Positions 24,211-32,809 of a stretch of DNA of 64,000 nucleotides are shown piece after piece. Position 1 is the stretch's first letter; every line of letters begins with the position of its first letter. Below the pieces are notes generated by a model that worked only from the letters and a program-made list of their open reading frames with translations, ran no database searches and was not told the origin of the DNA. Position numbers and translations under genes: made by a program. Source of the stretch: Mycobacterium marinum (lineage in GTDB: Bacteria; Actinomycetota; Actinomycetes; Mycobacteriales; Mycobacteriaceae); NCBI RefSeq assembly GCF_003391395.1, contig NZ_CP024190.1:1178001-1242000 (forward strand), given 5' to 3'.

Positions 24211-24534
24211 ATGAAGGTCCACAAGGGCGACACCGTGCTGGTTGTTTCCGGCAAAGACAAAGGCGCCAAGGGCAAAGTCCTGCAGGCCTACCCGGAACGC
24301 AACCGGGTGTTGGTCGAGGGTGTCAACCGAATCAAGAAGCACACCGCGATTTCGACCAACCAGCGTGGTGCAAAGTCGGGCGGGATCGTTACCCAGGAAG
24401 CGCCGATCCACGTGTCCAACGTGATGGTCGTCGACTCCGATGGCAAGCCCACCCGGATCGGCTACCGGGTCGACGAGGAGACCGGCAAGCGGGTCCGTAT
24501 CTCCAAGCGCAATGGCAAGGACATTCAGGCATGA
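24211..24534 (+). CDS. rplX: 50S ribosomal protein L24
   Basis: A 107-residue L24, an assembly-initiator protein. The KOW motif is at the start (KVHKGDTVLVVSGKDKGAKGKV), quoted in part as GDTVLVVSGKDKGAKG. It begins directly after the rplN stop with no gap and overlaps rplE by 4 bp (ATGA). Confidence 0.99.
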   Translation: MKVHKGDTVLVVSGKDKGAKGKVLQAYPERNRVLVEGVNRIKKHTAISTNQRGAKSGGIVTQEAPIHVSNVMVVDSDGKPTRIGYRVDEETGKRVRISKRNGKDIQA

Positions 24535-25103
24535 GCACTACTGATAGCGCAGTGAAGATTCCGCCGCGGCTCAAGGAGCGCTACCGCAGCGAGATCCGCG
24601 ATGTGCTGCACAAGCAGTTCGGCTACGGCAACGTCATGCAGATCCCGACCGTCACCAAGGTCGTGGTGAACATGGGAGTCGGCGAGGCCGCGCGGGACGC
24701 CAAGCTGATCAACGGCGCGGTGAGCGACCTGGCACTGATCACCGGTCAGCGCCCGGAGATCCGCAAGGCCCGCAAGTCCATTGCGCAGTTCAAACTGCGT
24801 GAGGGCATGCCCGTGGGCGTGCGGGCGACGCTGCGTGGCGACCGGATGTGGGAGTTCCTCGACCGGCTCACCTCGATCGCGTTGCCGCGTATTCGTGACT
24901 TCCGCGGTTTGTCGCCCAAGCAATTCGACGGTGTCGGCAACTACACCTTCGGGCTGGCTGAGCAGTCGGTGTTCCACGAGATCGATGTGGACAAGATCGA
25001 CCGTGTCCGCGGTATGGACATCAACGTTGTCACCTCGGCGACAACCGACGAGGAAGGACGAGCGCTGTTGCGGGCCCTCGGCTTTCCGTTCAAGGAGAAC
25101 TGA
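24531..25103 (+). CDS. rplE: 50S ribosomal protein L5
   Basis: A 190-residue L5. It binds 5S rRNA and contacts the P-site tRNA. It has [20 protein letters not shown] near residue 37 (family motif MGVGEA) and the C-terminal [19 protein letters not shown]. It is 4 bp upstream of rpsZ. Confidence 0.99.
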
Positions 25104-25107
25104 GCAG

Positions 25108-25293
25108 ATGGCGAAGAAGGCACTGGTCAACAAGGCCGCACGCAAGCCCAAGTTCGCGGTGCGCGGCTACACACGATGCAGCAAGTGCGGCCGCCCCCGT
25201 GCGGTGTTTCGCAAGTTCGGACTATGCAGGATCTGCCTGCGCGAGATGGCTCACGCAGGTGAGCTGCCCGGCGTGCAGAAGAGCAGCTGGTAA
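25108..25293 (+). CDS. rpsZ: 30S ribosomal protein S14, zinc-binding (C+) form
   Basis: A 61-residue short S14. All four zinc ligands are present: Cys24, Cys27, Cys40 and Cys43 (TRCSKCG ... GLCRICL). Mycobacteria also keep a zinc-free paralogue elsewhere for zinc starvation. Start ATG 25108 follows GGAG; longer frame is a shadow of rplE. Confidence 0.98.
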
Positions 25294-25369
25294 AAAGACC
25301 AACCCCCAGATACAGGTGCGCGGTAGGCCCTGACCGGGAACCGCCGCGAGGAAGGGTACAGACGCTGTC

Positions 25370-25768
25370 ATGACCATGACGGACCCGATCGCAGACTTCT
25401 TGACTCGTCTGCGTAACGCCAATTCGGCGTACCACGACGAGGTGAGTTTGCCGCACTCCAAGATCAAGGCCAACATCGCCCAGATCCTCAAGAACGAGGG
25501 CTACATCAGCGACTTCCATACCGAAGACGCGCGAGTTGGCAAATCGTTGATCGTTCAACTCAAGTACGGGCCGAGCCGGGAACGCAGCATCGCCGGTTTG
25601 CGGCGGGTGTCCAAGCCCGGGCTGCGGGTCTACGCCAAGTCCACCAACCTGCCGCGGGTACTCGGCGGCCTGGGTGTGGCGATCATTTCGACCTCCTCAG
25701 GCTTGCTGACCGACCGCCAGGCAGCCAGACAGGGCGTGGGCGGCGAAGTCCTCGCGTACGTGTGGTGA
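25370..25768 (+). CDS. rpsH: 30S ribosomal protein S8
   Basis: A 132-residue S8. It is a primary 16S rRNA binder and in E. coli the feedback repressor of the spc operon at rplE. It starts MTMTDPIADFLTRLRNAN and ends with GGEVLAYVW. The start at 25370 follows GAGGAAGGG. The 76-bp gap after rpsZ is the longest inside this operon. Confidence 0.99.
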   Translation: MTMTDPIADFLTRLRNANSAYHDEVSLPHSKIKANIAQILKNEGYISDFHTEDARVGKSLIVQLKYGPSRERSIAGLRRVSKPGLRVYAKSTNLPRVLGGLGVAIISTSSGLLTDRQAARQGVGGEVLAYVW

Positions 25769-25778
25769 GGGAGTAACC

Positions 25779-26318
25779 ATGTCGCGTATTGGTAAGCAGC
25801 CGGTTCCGGTTCCCACCGGAGTCGACGTAATGATCGAGGGACAGAAGGTCTCGGTGAAGGGGCCCAAGGGCGCCCTGGACCTGACGGTCGCCGAGCCGAT
25901 CACGGTGTCGCGCAACGATGATGGCGCGATCGTGATCTCCCGCCCCAACGACGAGCGGCGCAACCGTTCGTTGCACGGGTTGTCACGCACCCTGGTCTCC
26001 AACCTGGTGACCGGCGTGACTGAGGGATACACCACCAAAATGGAGATCCACGGCGTGGGTTACCGCGTGCAGCTCAAGGGCGCCAACCTGGAGTTCGCAC
26101 TCGGATACAGCCACCCCGTTGTGATCGAGGCGCCCGAAGGCATCACCTTCGCCGTCCAGGCGCCGACGAAATTCACGGTCTCTGGGATCGACAAGCAGAA
26201 GGTCGGCCAGATCTCGGCGAACATCCGCCGGTTGCGCCGTCCCGACCCGTACAAGGGCAAGGGCGTGCGTTACGAAGGCGAGCAGATCCGCCGCAAGGTC
26301 GGAAAGACAGGTAAGTAG
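25779..26318 (+). CDS. rplF: 50S ribosomal protein L6
   Basis: A 179-residue L6. It consists of two duplicated RNA-binding domains near the GTPase centre. It starts MSRIGKQPVPVPTGV and has the family signature RRPDPYKGKGVRYEGE near the C terminus. Two bases separate it from rplR. Confidence 0.99.
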   Translation: MSRIGKQPVPVPTGVDVMIEGQKVSVKGPKGALDLTVAEPITVSRNDDGAIVISRPNDERRNRSLHGLSRTLVSNLVTGVTEGYTTKMEIHGVGYRVQLKGANLEFALGYSHPVVIEAPEGITFAVQAPTKFTVSGIDKQKVGQISANIRRLRRPDPYKGKGVRYEGEQIRRKVGKTGK

Positions 26319-26320
26319 TC

Positions 26321-26728
26321 ATGGCGCAAACACAGGCTGACACCGCCGCGCGGAAGCCGGTGGGGCAGAGCGTATCCGCTACCCGCCGGGTTTCCCGGCT
26401 GCGCAGGCACGCACGGCTGCGCAAGAGGATCGCCGGCACCCAACAACGTCCGCGCCTGGTGGTGCACCGGTCCGCTCGGCACATCCACGTGCAGTTGGTG
26501 AACGACGCCAACGGCACCACCGTGGCCGCCGCCTCATCGATCGAAACCGATGTGCGTGGCCTGGATGGAGACAAGAAAGCCCGCAGTGTTCGGGTGGGCC
26601 AGTTGATCGCCGAGCGCGCCAAGGCCGCCGGTATCGACACCGTGGTATTCGACCGCGGCGGGTACACCTACGGCGGACGGATCGCGGCGCTGGCCGATGC
26701 CGCGCGCGAGAATGGATTGAAGTTCTGA
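26321..26728 (+). CDS. rplR: 50S ribosomal protein L18
   Basis: A 135-residue L18. It binds 5S rRNA with L5. It has [29 protein letters not shown] and the C-terminal [20 protein letters not shown] motif. The N terminus carries about 13 residues more ([12 protein letters not shown]) than the 122-residue M. tuberculosis protein; ATG 26321, 2 bp after rplF, has no later good SD start, so I keep the longer form. Confidence 0.98.
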
Positions 26729-26765
26729 TGACTGGGAACCTGAACAACACTGGAAGGACCGCATA

Positions 26766-27440
26766 ATGGCGGAGCAGTCGGCCGGTGGGCAAGGCGCCCC
26801 TGAAGGCCGCGACAGCCGCGACTCACGCGAAGGCCGCGGCCGGCGCGACGGTGGCCGCGGTGGCCGCGACAGCGACAAGAGCAACTACTTGGAGCGTGTG
26901 GTTGCGATCAACCGCGTCTCCAAGGTGGTCAAGGGTGGTCGGCGATTCAGCTTCACCGCCCTGGTCATCGTCGGTGACGGCAACGGGATGGTCGGTGTCG
27001 GCTACGGCAAGGCCAAAGAGGTCCCGGCCGCGATCGCCAAGGGCGTCGAGGAGGCTCGCAAGGGCTTCTTCCGGGTGCCGTTGATCGGCGGCACCATCAC
27101 CCATCCGGTGCAGGGCGAGGCGGCCGCCGGTGTGGTGCTGCTGCGTCCGGCCAGCCCGGGTACCGGTGTGATCGCCGGTGGCGCTGCGCGCGCCGTGCTG
27201 GAATGCGCCGGCGTGCACGACATCCTGGCCAAGTCGTTGGGTAGCGACAACGCGATCAACGTGGTGCACGCCACCGTTGCCGCGCTGAAGATGCTGCAGC
27301 GTCCCGAGGAGGTGGCGGCCCGACGCGGACTGCCCATCGAGGACGTTGCCCCGGCCGGAATGCTCAAGGCGCGCCGCGAAAGCGAAGCGCTGGCCGCCGC
27401 TGCAGTACGCGAGGCCCAAACTTCGGGGGCACAACCATGA
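26766..27440 (+). CDS. rpsE: 30S ribosomal protein S5
   Basis: A 224-residue S5. It helps form the mRNA entrance with S3/S4 and governs decoding accuracy. The first ~35 residues are an Arg/Asp/Gly-rich mycobacterial extension. The S5 double-stranded RNA-binding domain starts near [19 protein letters not shown], and [12 protein letters not shown] lies in the core. It overlaps rpmD by 4 bp. Confidence 0.99.
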
Positions 27441-27655
27441 GTGAAGCAACCAATCAGCTCAAGATCACCCAGGTGCGCAGCACCATCGGGGCGCGCTGGA
27501 AGCAGCGCGAGAGCCTGCGCACCCTGGGCTTGCGCCGGATCCGCCACACGGTGGTCCGCGACGACAACGCGCAGACCCGCGGGCTGATCGCGGTGGTGCG
27601 CCACCTCGTCGAGGTGGAGCCCGCCCAGAATGGCACCGGAGGTAAGGCACAGTGA
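27437..27655 (+). CDS. rpmD: 50S ribosomal protein L30
   Basis: A 72-residue L30. It has the family pattern [28 protein letters not shown], quoted in part ([20 protein letters not shown]). It overlaps the rpsE stop and the rplO start by 4 bp each, a tightly coupled trio. Confidence 0.98.
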
Positions 27656-28092
27656 CCATCAAGCTGCACGATCTGCGCCCGGCGCCCGGATCGAAAACCC
27701 CGCGGACTCGCGTGGGTCGCGGTGAGGGCTCCAAGGGTAAGACCGCGGGCCGCGGTACCAAGGGCACCAAGGCGCGCAAACAGGTTCCGACGACGTTCGA
27801 GGGTGGGCAGATGCCCATCCACATGCGGCTGCCTAAACTCAAGGGTTTCCGTAACCGGTTCCGCACCGAGTACGAGATCGTCAATGTCGGCGACATCGCT
27901 CGGCTGTTCCCCGAGGGCGGCACCATCGGTGTCGACGAGCTGGTCGCCAAGGGAGCGGTTCGCAAGAACTCGCTGGTGAAGGTGCTCGGGGACGGCAAGC
28001 TGACCGTCAAGGTCGATGTCACCGCGCACAAGTTCAGCGGTAGCGCCCGGGAGCAGATCACCGCCGCCGGCGGATCCGTCACCGAACTGTAG
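27652..28092 (+). CDS. rplO: 50S ribosomal protein L15
   Basis: A 146-residue L15. The Gly-rich basic N-terminal region (RVGRGEGSKGKTAGRGTKG) and C-terminal domain ending AAGGSVTEL are typical. It ends this ribosomal block. secY, which follows L15 in many bacteria, is displaced about 15 kb downstream by accessory genes, as in other mycobacteria. A nested hairpin follows the stop. Confidence 0.99.
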   Translation: MTIKLHDLRPAPGSKTPRTRVGRGEGSKGKTAGRGTKGTKARKQVPTTFEGGQMPIHMRLPKLKGFRNRFRTEYEIVNVGDIARLFPEGGTIGVDELVAKGAVRKNSLVKVLGDGKLTVKVDVTAHKFSGSAREQITAAGGSVTEL

Positions 28093-28095
28093 TAC

Positions 28096-28157
28096 CGCGA
28101 GCAGACGCTCAATCGCACAACGCCACGGCGATTTGTGCGATTTCGCGTCTGCTCGCG
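28096..28157. terminator. Nested bidirectional terminator between rplO and LLM gene
   Basis: Outer arms of 13 bp (28096-28108 and 28145-28157; GCGAGCAGACGC type) enclose inner arms of 10 bp (AATCGCACAA 28111-28120; 28133-28142), separated by a 2x2-nt internal loop, with a 12-nt top loop. It lies 4 bp after the rplO stop and 3 bp before the convergent LLM stop. The GAGCAGACGC core is, from memory, recurrent at mycobacterial gene ends. Confidence 0.82.
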
Positions 28158-28159
28158 AG

Positions 28160-29086
28160 CTAGCGCAGCCGCGGAATGACCTCCGCGGCGAGGCGCTCCA
28201 TCTGCTCGTGGTTCTGCCCAACATCGGGGCCCACGGGATTGAGCAACAGCGTTTGCGCCCCCGCGGCGATCACCTCAGCCAGACCGCGGGTGACGTCGTC
28301 GGGAGTGCCCGCCACCGCCACCGCATCCAGGCCGCCCATCTTTCCGTAGATACTGCGCAAACCCGCCAGCACGCGCTCGCGGGCCCGCTCGGGGTCGTCG
28401 TCCACCATCAGATAGACCCGTTTGCCGATGGTGAAGCCGGCGGGATCGCGGCCTTGTTCGGCCAGTTCGTGACGCAGTGTGGTCACCGCCGTGGCGAAGT
28501 CGGCCGTCGTCGAGGAGCCCGCGCCCAGGAACGCGTCACCGTGCCGGACCGCCCTGGCCAGGGCCTTGGGCGCGCGCCCGCCGAACCAGATCGGGGGGTG
28601 CGGGCGTTGCACCGGCTTGGGCTGGATGGGCAGGTCATCGACATCGCGGAAGCGGCCATGGAACCTCACCCGTGGCTCATCGGACCAGGCCGCCTTCATC
28701 AACTGCAGGCCCTCGGTGAAATAGCTGACATGGGTGGCGCGGTCCACCCCGAAAGCCGCGAACTTGCGCGAACCGCCGCCGGCCGCGACGCCGAGGTCGA
28801 GGCGGCCGTCGCTGAGACGGTCCACGGCGGTCACCGACGAGGCCAATTGCAGCGGATCGTGCAGGGACGTCACCAACACGGCGACCCCCAGCCGAAGCCG
28901 ATTGGTGCAGGCAGCGCAGTATGCCAGTAGCTCTAGCGGTGCCAGCAGCGGCGAACTGCCGATGATCTGCTCGAGTACCCACCCGCCCTCGAACCCGAGT
29001 TCCTCGGCGCGAGCGAGATAGGCGCGCAGTCCTGCGGCGTCAAAGCCGTCGGTGTCGAGTTGGGGGATCGCTATCGAAAACCTCAC
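28160..29086 (-). CDS. LLM-class flavin/F420-dependent oxidoreductase
   Basis: A 308-residue luciferase-like monooxygenase-family protein (TIM barrel). Landmarks are the N-terminal RAEELGFEGGWVLEQ (about 26-40), the RLRLGVAVL strand, the DRLSDGRLDLGVAAGGG loop (about 98-114) and the PPIWFGGRAPKAL segment (about 175-187). Actinobacterial members often use cofactor F420; reaction and substrate cannot be told from sequence. It starts at GTG 29086, with a TACGGT -10 six bases upstream, and is divergent from sppA with an 87-bp gap. It is convergent with rplO. Confidence 0.82.
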   Translation of the reverse strand: MRFSIAIPQLDTDGFDAAGLRAYLARAEELGFEGGWVLEQIIGSSPLLAPLELLAYCAACTNRLRLGVAVLVTSLHDPLQLASSVTAVDRLSDGRLDLGVAAGGGSRKFAAFGVDRATHVSYFTEGLQLMKAAWSDEPRVRFHGRFRDVDDLPIQPKPVQRPHPPIWFGGRAPKALARAVRHGDAFLGAGSSTTADFATAVTTLRHELAEQGRDPAGFTIGKRVYLMVDDDPERARERVLAGLRSIYGKMGGLDAVAVAGTPDDVTRGLAEVIAAGAQTLLLNPVGPDVGQNHEQMERLAAEVIPRLR

Positions 29087-29092
29087 CTCGCC

Positions 29093-29098
29093 ACCGTA
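29093..29098 (-). promoter_or_regulatory. -10 box of LLM gene, leaderless
   Basis: On the minus strand TACGGT (29098-29093) is followed by GGCGAG and the GTG start at 29086. The 6-nt distance implies transcription starting at or next to the start codon. No clear -35, as is common in mycobacteria. Confidence 0.45.
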
Positions 29099-29160
29099 CG
29101 ACGCGCCCAGGGGCCCGGTACCCGGGCCGATGGGCCACGATGCCGGGGCCTGGCCATCGG

Positions 29161-29166
29161 TACGCT
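29161..29166 (+). promoter_or_regulatory. -10 box of sppA, leaderless
   Basis: TACGCT (29161-29166) lies 7 nt before ATG 29174, with no Shine-Dalgarno in between. This fits a leaderless mycobacterial mRNA and supports the chosen sppA start. Confidence 0.5.
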
Positions 29167-29173
29167 ACAAAAT

Positions 29174-30976
29174 ATGTTCGCCTTTCTGCCCTTCCTGCCC
29201 AGCTTGTCGAGTGTGGGGGACGACGTGCGCGCACTGGCCGAACGCGTCGACACCGCCCGTCACCACGGGGTACCCAACGGCTGCATCCTGGAATTCAACC
29301 TGCGCACCATGCCGGCGGAGAGCAACGGTTTCGACCCGCTTTTGATCATCTCCGGGGGCGGGCGGCCGATGGCGCTGCGCGATGCTGTTGCGGCGCTGCA
29401 CCGCGGTGCCGAGGACCCTCGGGTCGCTGGCCTGATTGCCCGGGTGCAGCTTCCACCGGCGCCGATCGGGGCGGTTCAGGAACTTCGCGAGGCGATCGCG
29501 GCGTTTAGCGCCGTGAAACCGTCGGTGGCCTGGGCCGAAACGTATCCGGGTACGTTGTCCTACTACCTGGCGACGGCGTTTCGGGAGATCTGGATGCAGC
29601 CCTCCGGGGAGGCCGGGCTGATCGGCTTTGCCAGCAACGCGATGTTCCTGCGCGATGCGCTCGACAAGGTGGGCATCGAAGCCCAGTTCGTGGCGCGAGG
29701 CGAATACAAGTCGGCGGCAGACCTTTTCACTGAAGACGGTTACACCGACGCCAACCGTGAAGCCGTCACAAGGATGCTGGAAAGCCTGCAGGACCAGGTG
29801 TGGCAGGCGGTCGCCCAATCGCGCCAGATCGACGCGGGTGTACTTGATGAACTCGCCGACAAGGCTCCGCTGCTGCGGGATGAGGCGCTGTCCTCCGGTC
29901 TGATCGATCGGATCGGATTCCGCGACGAGGCCTATGCCAGGATCGCGGAATTGGCTGGCGTGGAGGGTGTTTCGCCGGAATCGATCGACACCGCAGACAA
30001 ACTGCCGCGAATGCATCTGGCGCGCTATGCCGGCACCGCTAGGCCGCGTCTGGCGCCGCCCGTGCCGTCGATCCCGGGGCGCCGGGGCAAGCCCACGATC
30101 GCCGTTGTCAGCGTCGAGGGGCCGATCGTCAACGGCCGGGGTGGCCCACAGGGGTTGCCGTTGGGTCCGTCCAGCGCCGGTGGCGACACTATCGCATCGG
30201 CATTGCGTGAGGTGGCGGCCGACGAGGAGGTGTCGGCGATTGTGTTGCGGGTGGACAGTCCCGGCGGCTCGGTCACCGCGTCGGAGACCATCTGGCGTGA
30301 GGTGCAGCGGGCCCGCGACCGGGGCAAGCCGGTGGTGGCCTCGATGGGCTCGATCGCGGCCTCCGGCGGCTACTACGTATCGATGGGTGCGGATGCAATC
30401 GTCGCGAATCCGGGCACGATCACCGGTTCAATCGGAGTGATCACCGGGAAGCTGGTGGTCCGTGATCTGAAGGATCGGCTGGGTGTTGGGTCAGAGACGT
30501 TGCGCACCAACGCCAATGCTGACGCCTGGTCGATAGACGCACCATTTACCGACGAGCAGCGCGCCCGACGTGAGGCCGAGGCAGACATGTTCTACACCGA
30601 TTTTGTGGAACGCGTAGCCCGGGGCCGCAACCTTCGCACCGAAGACGTGGATGCGGTTGCCCGAGGGCGAGTTTGGACCGGTGCCGATGCCCTGGAGCGG
30701 GGCTTGATCGACGAGCTCGGCGGCTTTCGCACCGCGGTCCGGCGCGCCAAGGTGCTGGCCGGCCTGGATGAGGACACCGAGGTCCGCCTGGTCGGCTATC
30801 CGGGCTCGTCGCTGCTGGATCTGCTGTGGCCGCGCGGGTCGTCTCGGCCGGTGGCGGCTTCGGTGCCCGAAGCCGTGGGCGCGCTGGTTGTCCGCTCGGT
30901 GGCCGGCGCCGTCGGGCAGGTCGAGCAGACGTTGACCGGGGCCAACGTGTTGTGGCTGGGGCGGTCGCGGTTCTAG
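29174..30976 (+). CDS. sppA: Signal peptide peptidase SppA, long (67K) type
   Basis: A 600-residue membrane-associated serine protease that degrades released signal peptides. It has two S49 repeats. The catalytic Lys is Lys179 in RGEYKSAADLFT (N-terminal repeat), and the nucleophile is Ser397 in GSIAASGGYYVSMGAD (C-terminal repeat), the Ser/Lys dyad arrangement of E. coli SppA. VLRVDSPGGSVTASE (about 357-371) is also conserved. I start it at ATG 29174; the frame is open for 38 codons upstream, but the TACGCT -10 box lies in that stretch. There is no obvious N-terminal membrane helix. The stop overlaps the convergent methyltransferase stop by 4 bp. Confidence 0.92.
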   Translation: MFAFLPFLPSLSSVGDDVRALAERVDTARHHGVPNGCILEFNLRTMPAESNGFDPLLIISGGGRPMALRDAVAALHRGAEDPRVAGLIARVQLPPAPIGAVQELREAIAAFSAVKPSVAWAETYPGTLSYYLATAFREIWMQPSGEAGLIGFASNAMFLRDALDKVGIEAQFVARGEYKSAADLFTEDGYTDANREAVTRMLESLQDQVWQAVAQSRQIDAGVLDELADKAPLLRDEALSSGLIDRIGFRDEAYARIAELAGVEGVSPESIDTADKLPRMHLARYAGTARPRLAPPVPSIPGRRGKPTIAVVSVEGPIVNGRGGPQGLPLGPSSAGGDTIASALREVAADEEVSAIVLRVDSPGGSVTASETIWREVQRARDRGKPVVASMGSIAASGGYYVSMGADAIVANPGTITGSIGVITGKLVVRDLKDRLGVGSETLRTNANADAWSIDAPFTDEQRARREAEADMFYTDFVERVARGRNLRTEDVDAVARGRVWTGADALERGLIDELGGFRTAVRRAKVLAGLDEDTEVRLVGYPGSSLLDLLWPRGSSRPVAASVPEAVGALVVRSVAGAVGQVEQTLTGANVLWLGRSRF

Positions 30977-31887
30977 CCGGTCAGGGCGGCGCTGATGAAG
31001 ATGATTTCGCCGAGCGGGTCGTCGTCGGAGGGGTCGGGAACGGCCATGCCGTTGCGCTCGAAAAGCTCGCTTCGGGCCACGCCCTCGGCGTCCCAGCCCT
31101 TGGCGCGCAGATAGTCGACGACGTGATTGCGCGCGCCGGTGTAGACCAGCGACGACATGTCGATGTCCAAACCATGGTCGCGAAACGGACCTGACATCTG
31201 CCGCGCCCGGTCGACATCGAAATCCACAATGCCGGGCACGAATTCGGTAGCCACGGTGCTGCCCGGCGCGCTGAGCGCGGTGATGTTGTCGAACAACCGG
31301 TCTTGGGCCTCGGGCGGCAAGTAGATCAGCAGGCCTTCGGCCAGCCATGCCGTGGGTGCCGTGGTGTCCAGGCCGGCCGCCCGCAGCGCCGCCGGCCAGT
31401 CCCCACGCAGATCGATGGGGATTGCGCGCCGGGTTGCCCTGGGTTCGGCGCCGAGGTCGGCCAGAACATTGGTCTTGAATTCGATCACCTGAGGTTGATC
31501 GAGTTCGTAGACCACGGTGTCGGCCGGCCACGGCAACCGGTATGCGCGGGCATCCAGCCCCGACGCGAGGATCACCGCCTGCCGGATCCCGCTCTTGATG
31601 GCGTCGCCGAAGTAGCCGTCGAAGTACTTGGTGCGTACCGCCATTCCGTCCACCATCGCCTGGGCCTTTGCCGACGTAACATTCTGCAGGACACTCAGAT
31701 CGAACTCGCCGTCCATCATCTTGATGAAAAAGTCGACACCGACGGCGCGCACCAGCGGTTCGGCGAACGGATCGTCGATCAAACCACGGGGATCCCTCGA
31801 TGCCATCGCCCGGCCCGCGGCGACCATGGTGGCGGTGGCGCCGACGCTGGAGGCCAGATCCCATTTGTCATCGTGCGTGCGTGCCAT
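30973..31887 (-). CDS. SAM-dependent methyltransferase, TIGR00027/LCM-like (copy 1)
   Basis: A 304-residue class I methyltransferase of the mycobacterially expanded family that includes Rv0725c/Rv0726c. It opens DDKWDLASSVGATATMVAA, has the SAM-binding motif I (VILASGLDARAYRLPWP), motif II acidic residue in VYELDQPQVIEFK, and AEGLLIYLPPEAQDRLF (post-II). PF04072-type (leucine carboxyl methyltransferase-like) fold; natural substrate unknown. Third gene of a minus-strand run of three paralogues (33780 to 30973), 19 bp after copy 2. Confidence 0.88.
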   Translation of the reverse strand: MARTHDDKWDLASSVGATATMVAAGRAMASRDPRGLIDDPFAEPLVRAVGVDFFIKMMDGEFDLSVLQNVTSAKAQAMVDGMAVRTKYFDGYFGDAIKSGIRQAVILASGLDARAYRLPWPADTVVYELDQPQVIEFKTNVLADLGAEPRATRRAIPIDLRGDWPAALRAAGLDTTAPTAWLAEGLLIYLPPEAQDRLFDNITALSAPGSTVATEFVPGIVDFDVDRARQMSGPFRDHGLDIDMSSLVYTGARNHVVDYLRAKGWDAEGVARSELFERNGMAVPDPSDDDPLGEIIFISAALTG

Positions 31888-31906
31888 GTCGGTCCTATCT
31901 GAGGTT

Positions 31907-32809
31907 CTACTTGCGGATCCCGGTGACGTAGCTCATCCCGCCGAACAGCGCCATCATTTCATCGTCGGGCGGCTCAAACCCATTGTGTGCGTGCATCTCT
32001 TCAAACGTTCGGGCCCGCACCCGCCATCCGTGGTCGGCGAGGTAGTCGATGACGGTGTTGCGGTCGCCATGGTAAATCAGCTCGGCCATGTCCAGATCCA
32101 GCCCCATCCGGCGCCAGCGTTCGGAAAGCCGCTGTGCGCGCGGCCCGGAGAAGCCGTTGGGGTCGGGGAAGTGCTCGGTGGCGACCTGGCTTCCCGGCGT
32201 GCTGAGCTCGGCGATGTTGTCGAACAGCCGATCCTGGGCCTCGGGCGGCAGATAGACCAGCAGGCCCTCGGCGATCCATGCGGTCGGTTGCCCGGCGTCG
32301 AAACCGCGCTGCCGCAGCGCGCTCGGCCAATCCTCGCGCAGGTCGATACCGATCGGCCGATGGTCGGGGCAGGGGAGTGCGCCGAACTCGGCCAGCGTGC
32401 GCGTCTTGAACTCGATCACTTGCGGTTGGTCAATTTCGTAGACCGTCATGCCCGATGGCCAGTTCAATCGGTAAGCCCTGGTGTCCAGACCTGACGCCAG
32501 GATCACCGCCTGGCGGATACCGCCCGCACAGGCAGCAGTGAAGAAGTCATCGAAATACCTGGTGCGCACCGCGATCTGTTCGTTTAGCGACCGGGGGCTT
32601 GACGGCGGATCGTCGACCGCGGTGTCACCATCGATCATGCGAACCAACGGCTGCAGCCCCACCGCACGGACGAGCGGCTCGGCGAGCCGGTCGTCGAGCA
32701 GCGCATCGGGTCCCCGGGAGGCCCGTGCCCGCGAAGCCGCGACCATCGTCGCCGTCGCTCCCACGCTGGACGCCGGATCCCAGCTGTCCGCGTCCGTCCG
32801 CCAGTTCAT
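31907..32809 (-). CDS. SAM-dependent methyltransferase, TIGR00027/LCM-like (copy 2)
   Basis: A 300-residue paralogue of its neighbours, with DADSWDPASSVGATATMV at the N terminus, ILASGLDTRAYRLNWP (SAM motif I) and AEGLLVYLPPEAQDRLF. The C-terminal part (EMMALFGGMSYVTGIRK) differs from the flanking copies. The start overlaps the stop of copy 3 by 4 bp, so the two are translationally coupled. Substrate unknown. Confidence 0.87.
   Translation of the reverse strand: MNWRTDADSWDPASSVGATATMVAASRARASRGPDALLDDRLAEPLVRAVGLQPLVRMIDGDTAVDDPPSSPRSLNEQIAVRTRYFDDFFTAACAGGIRQAVILASGLDTRAYRLNWPSGMTVYEIDQPQVIEFKTRTLAEFGALPCPDHRPIGIDLREDWPSALRQRGFDAGQPTAWIAEGLLVYLPPEAQDRLFDNIAELSTPGSQVATEHFPDPNGFSGPRAQRLSERWRRMGLDLDMAELIYHGDRNTVIDYLADHGWRVRARTFEEMHAHNGFEPPDDEMMALFGGMSYVTGIRK

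Noticed and set aside
28016..28930. 304-codon plus-strand ORF running from rplO across the LLM gene
   Set aside because: It crosses the nested terminator and is antisense to a recognisable LLM oxidoreductase.
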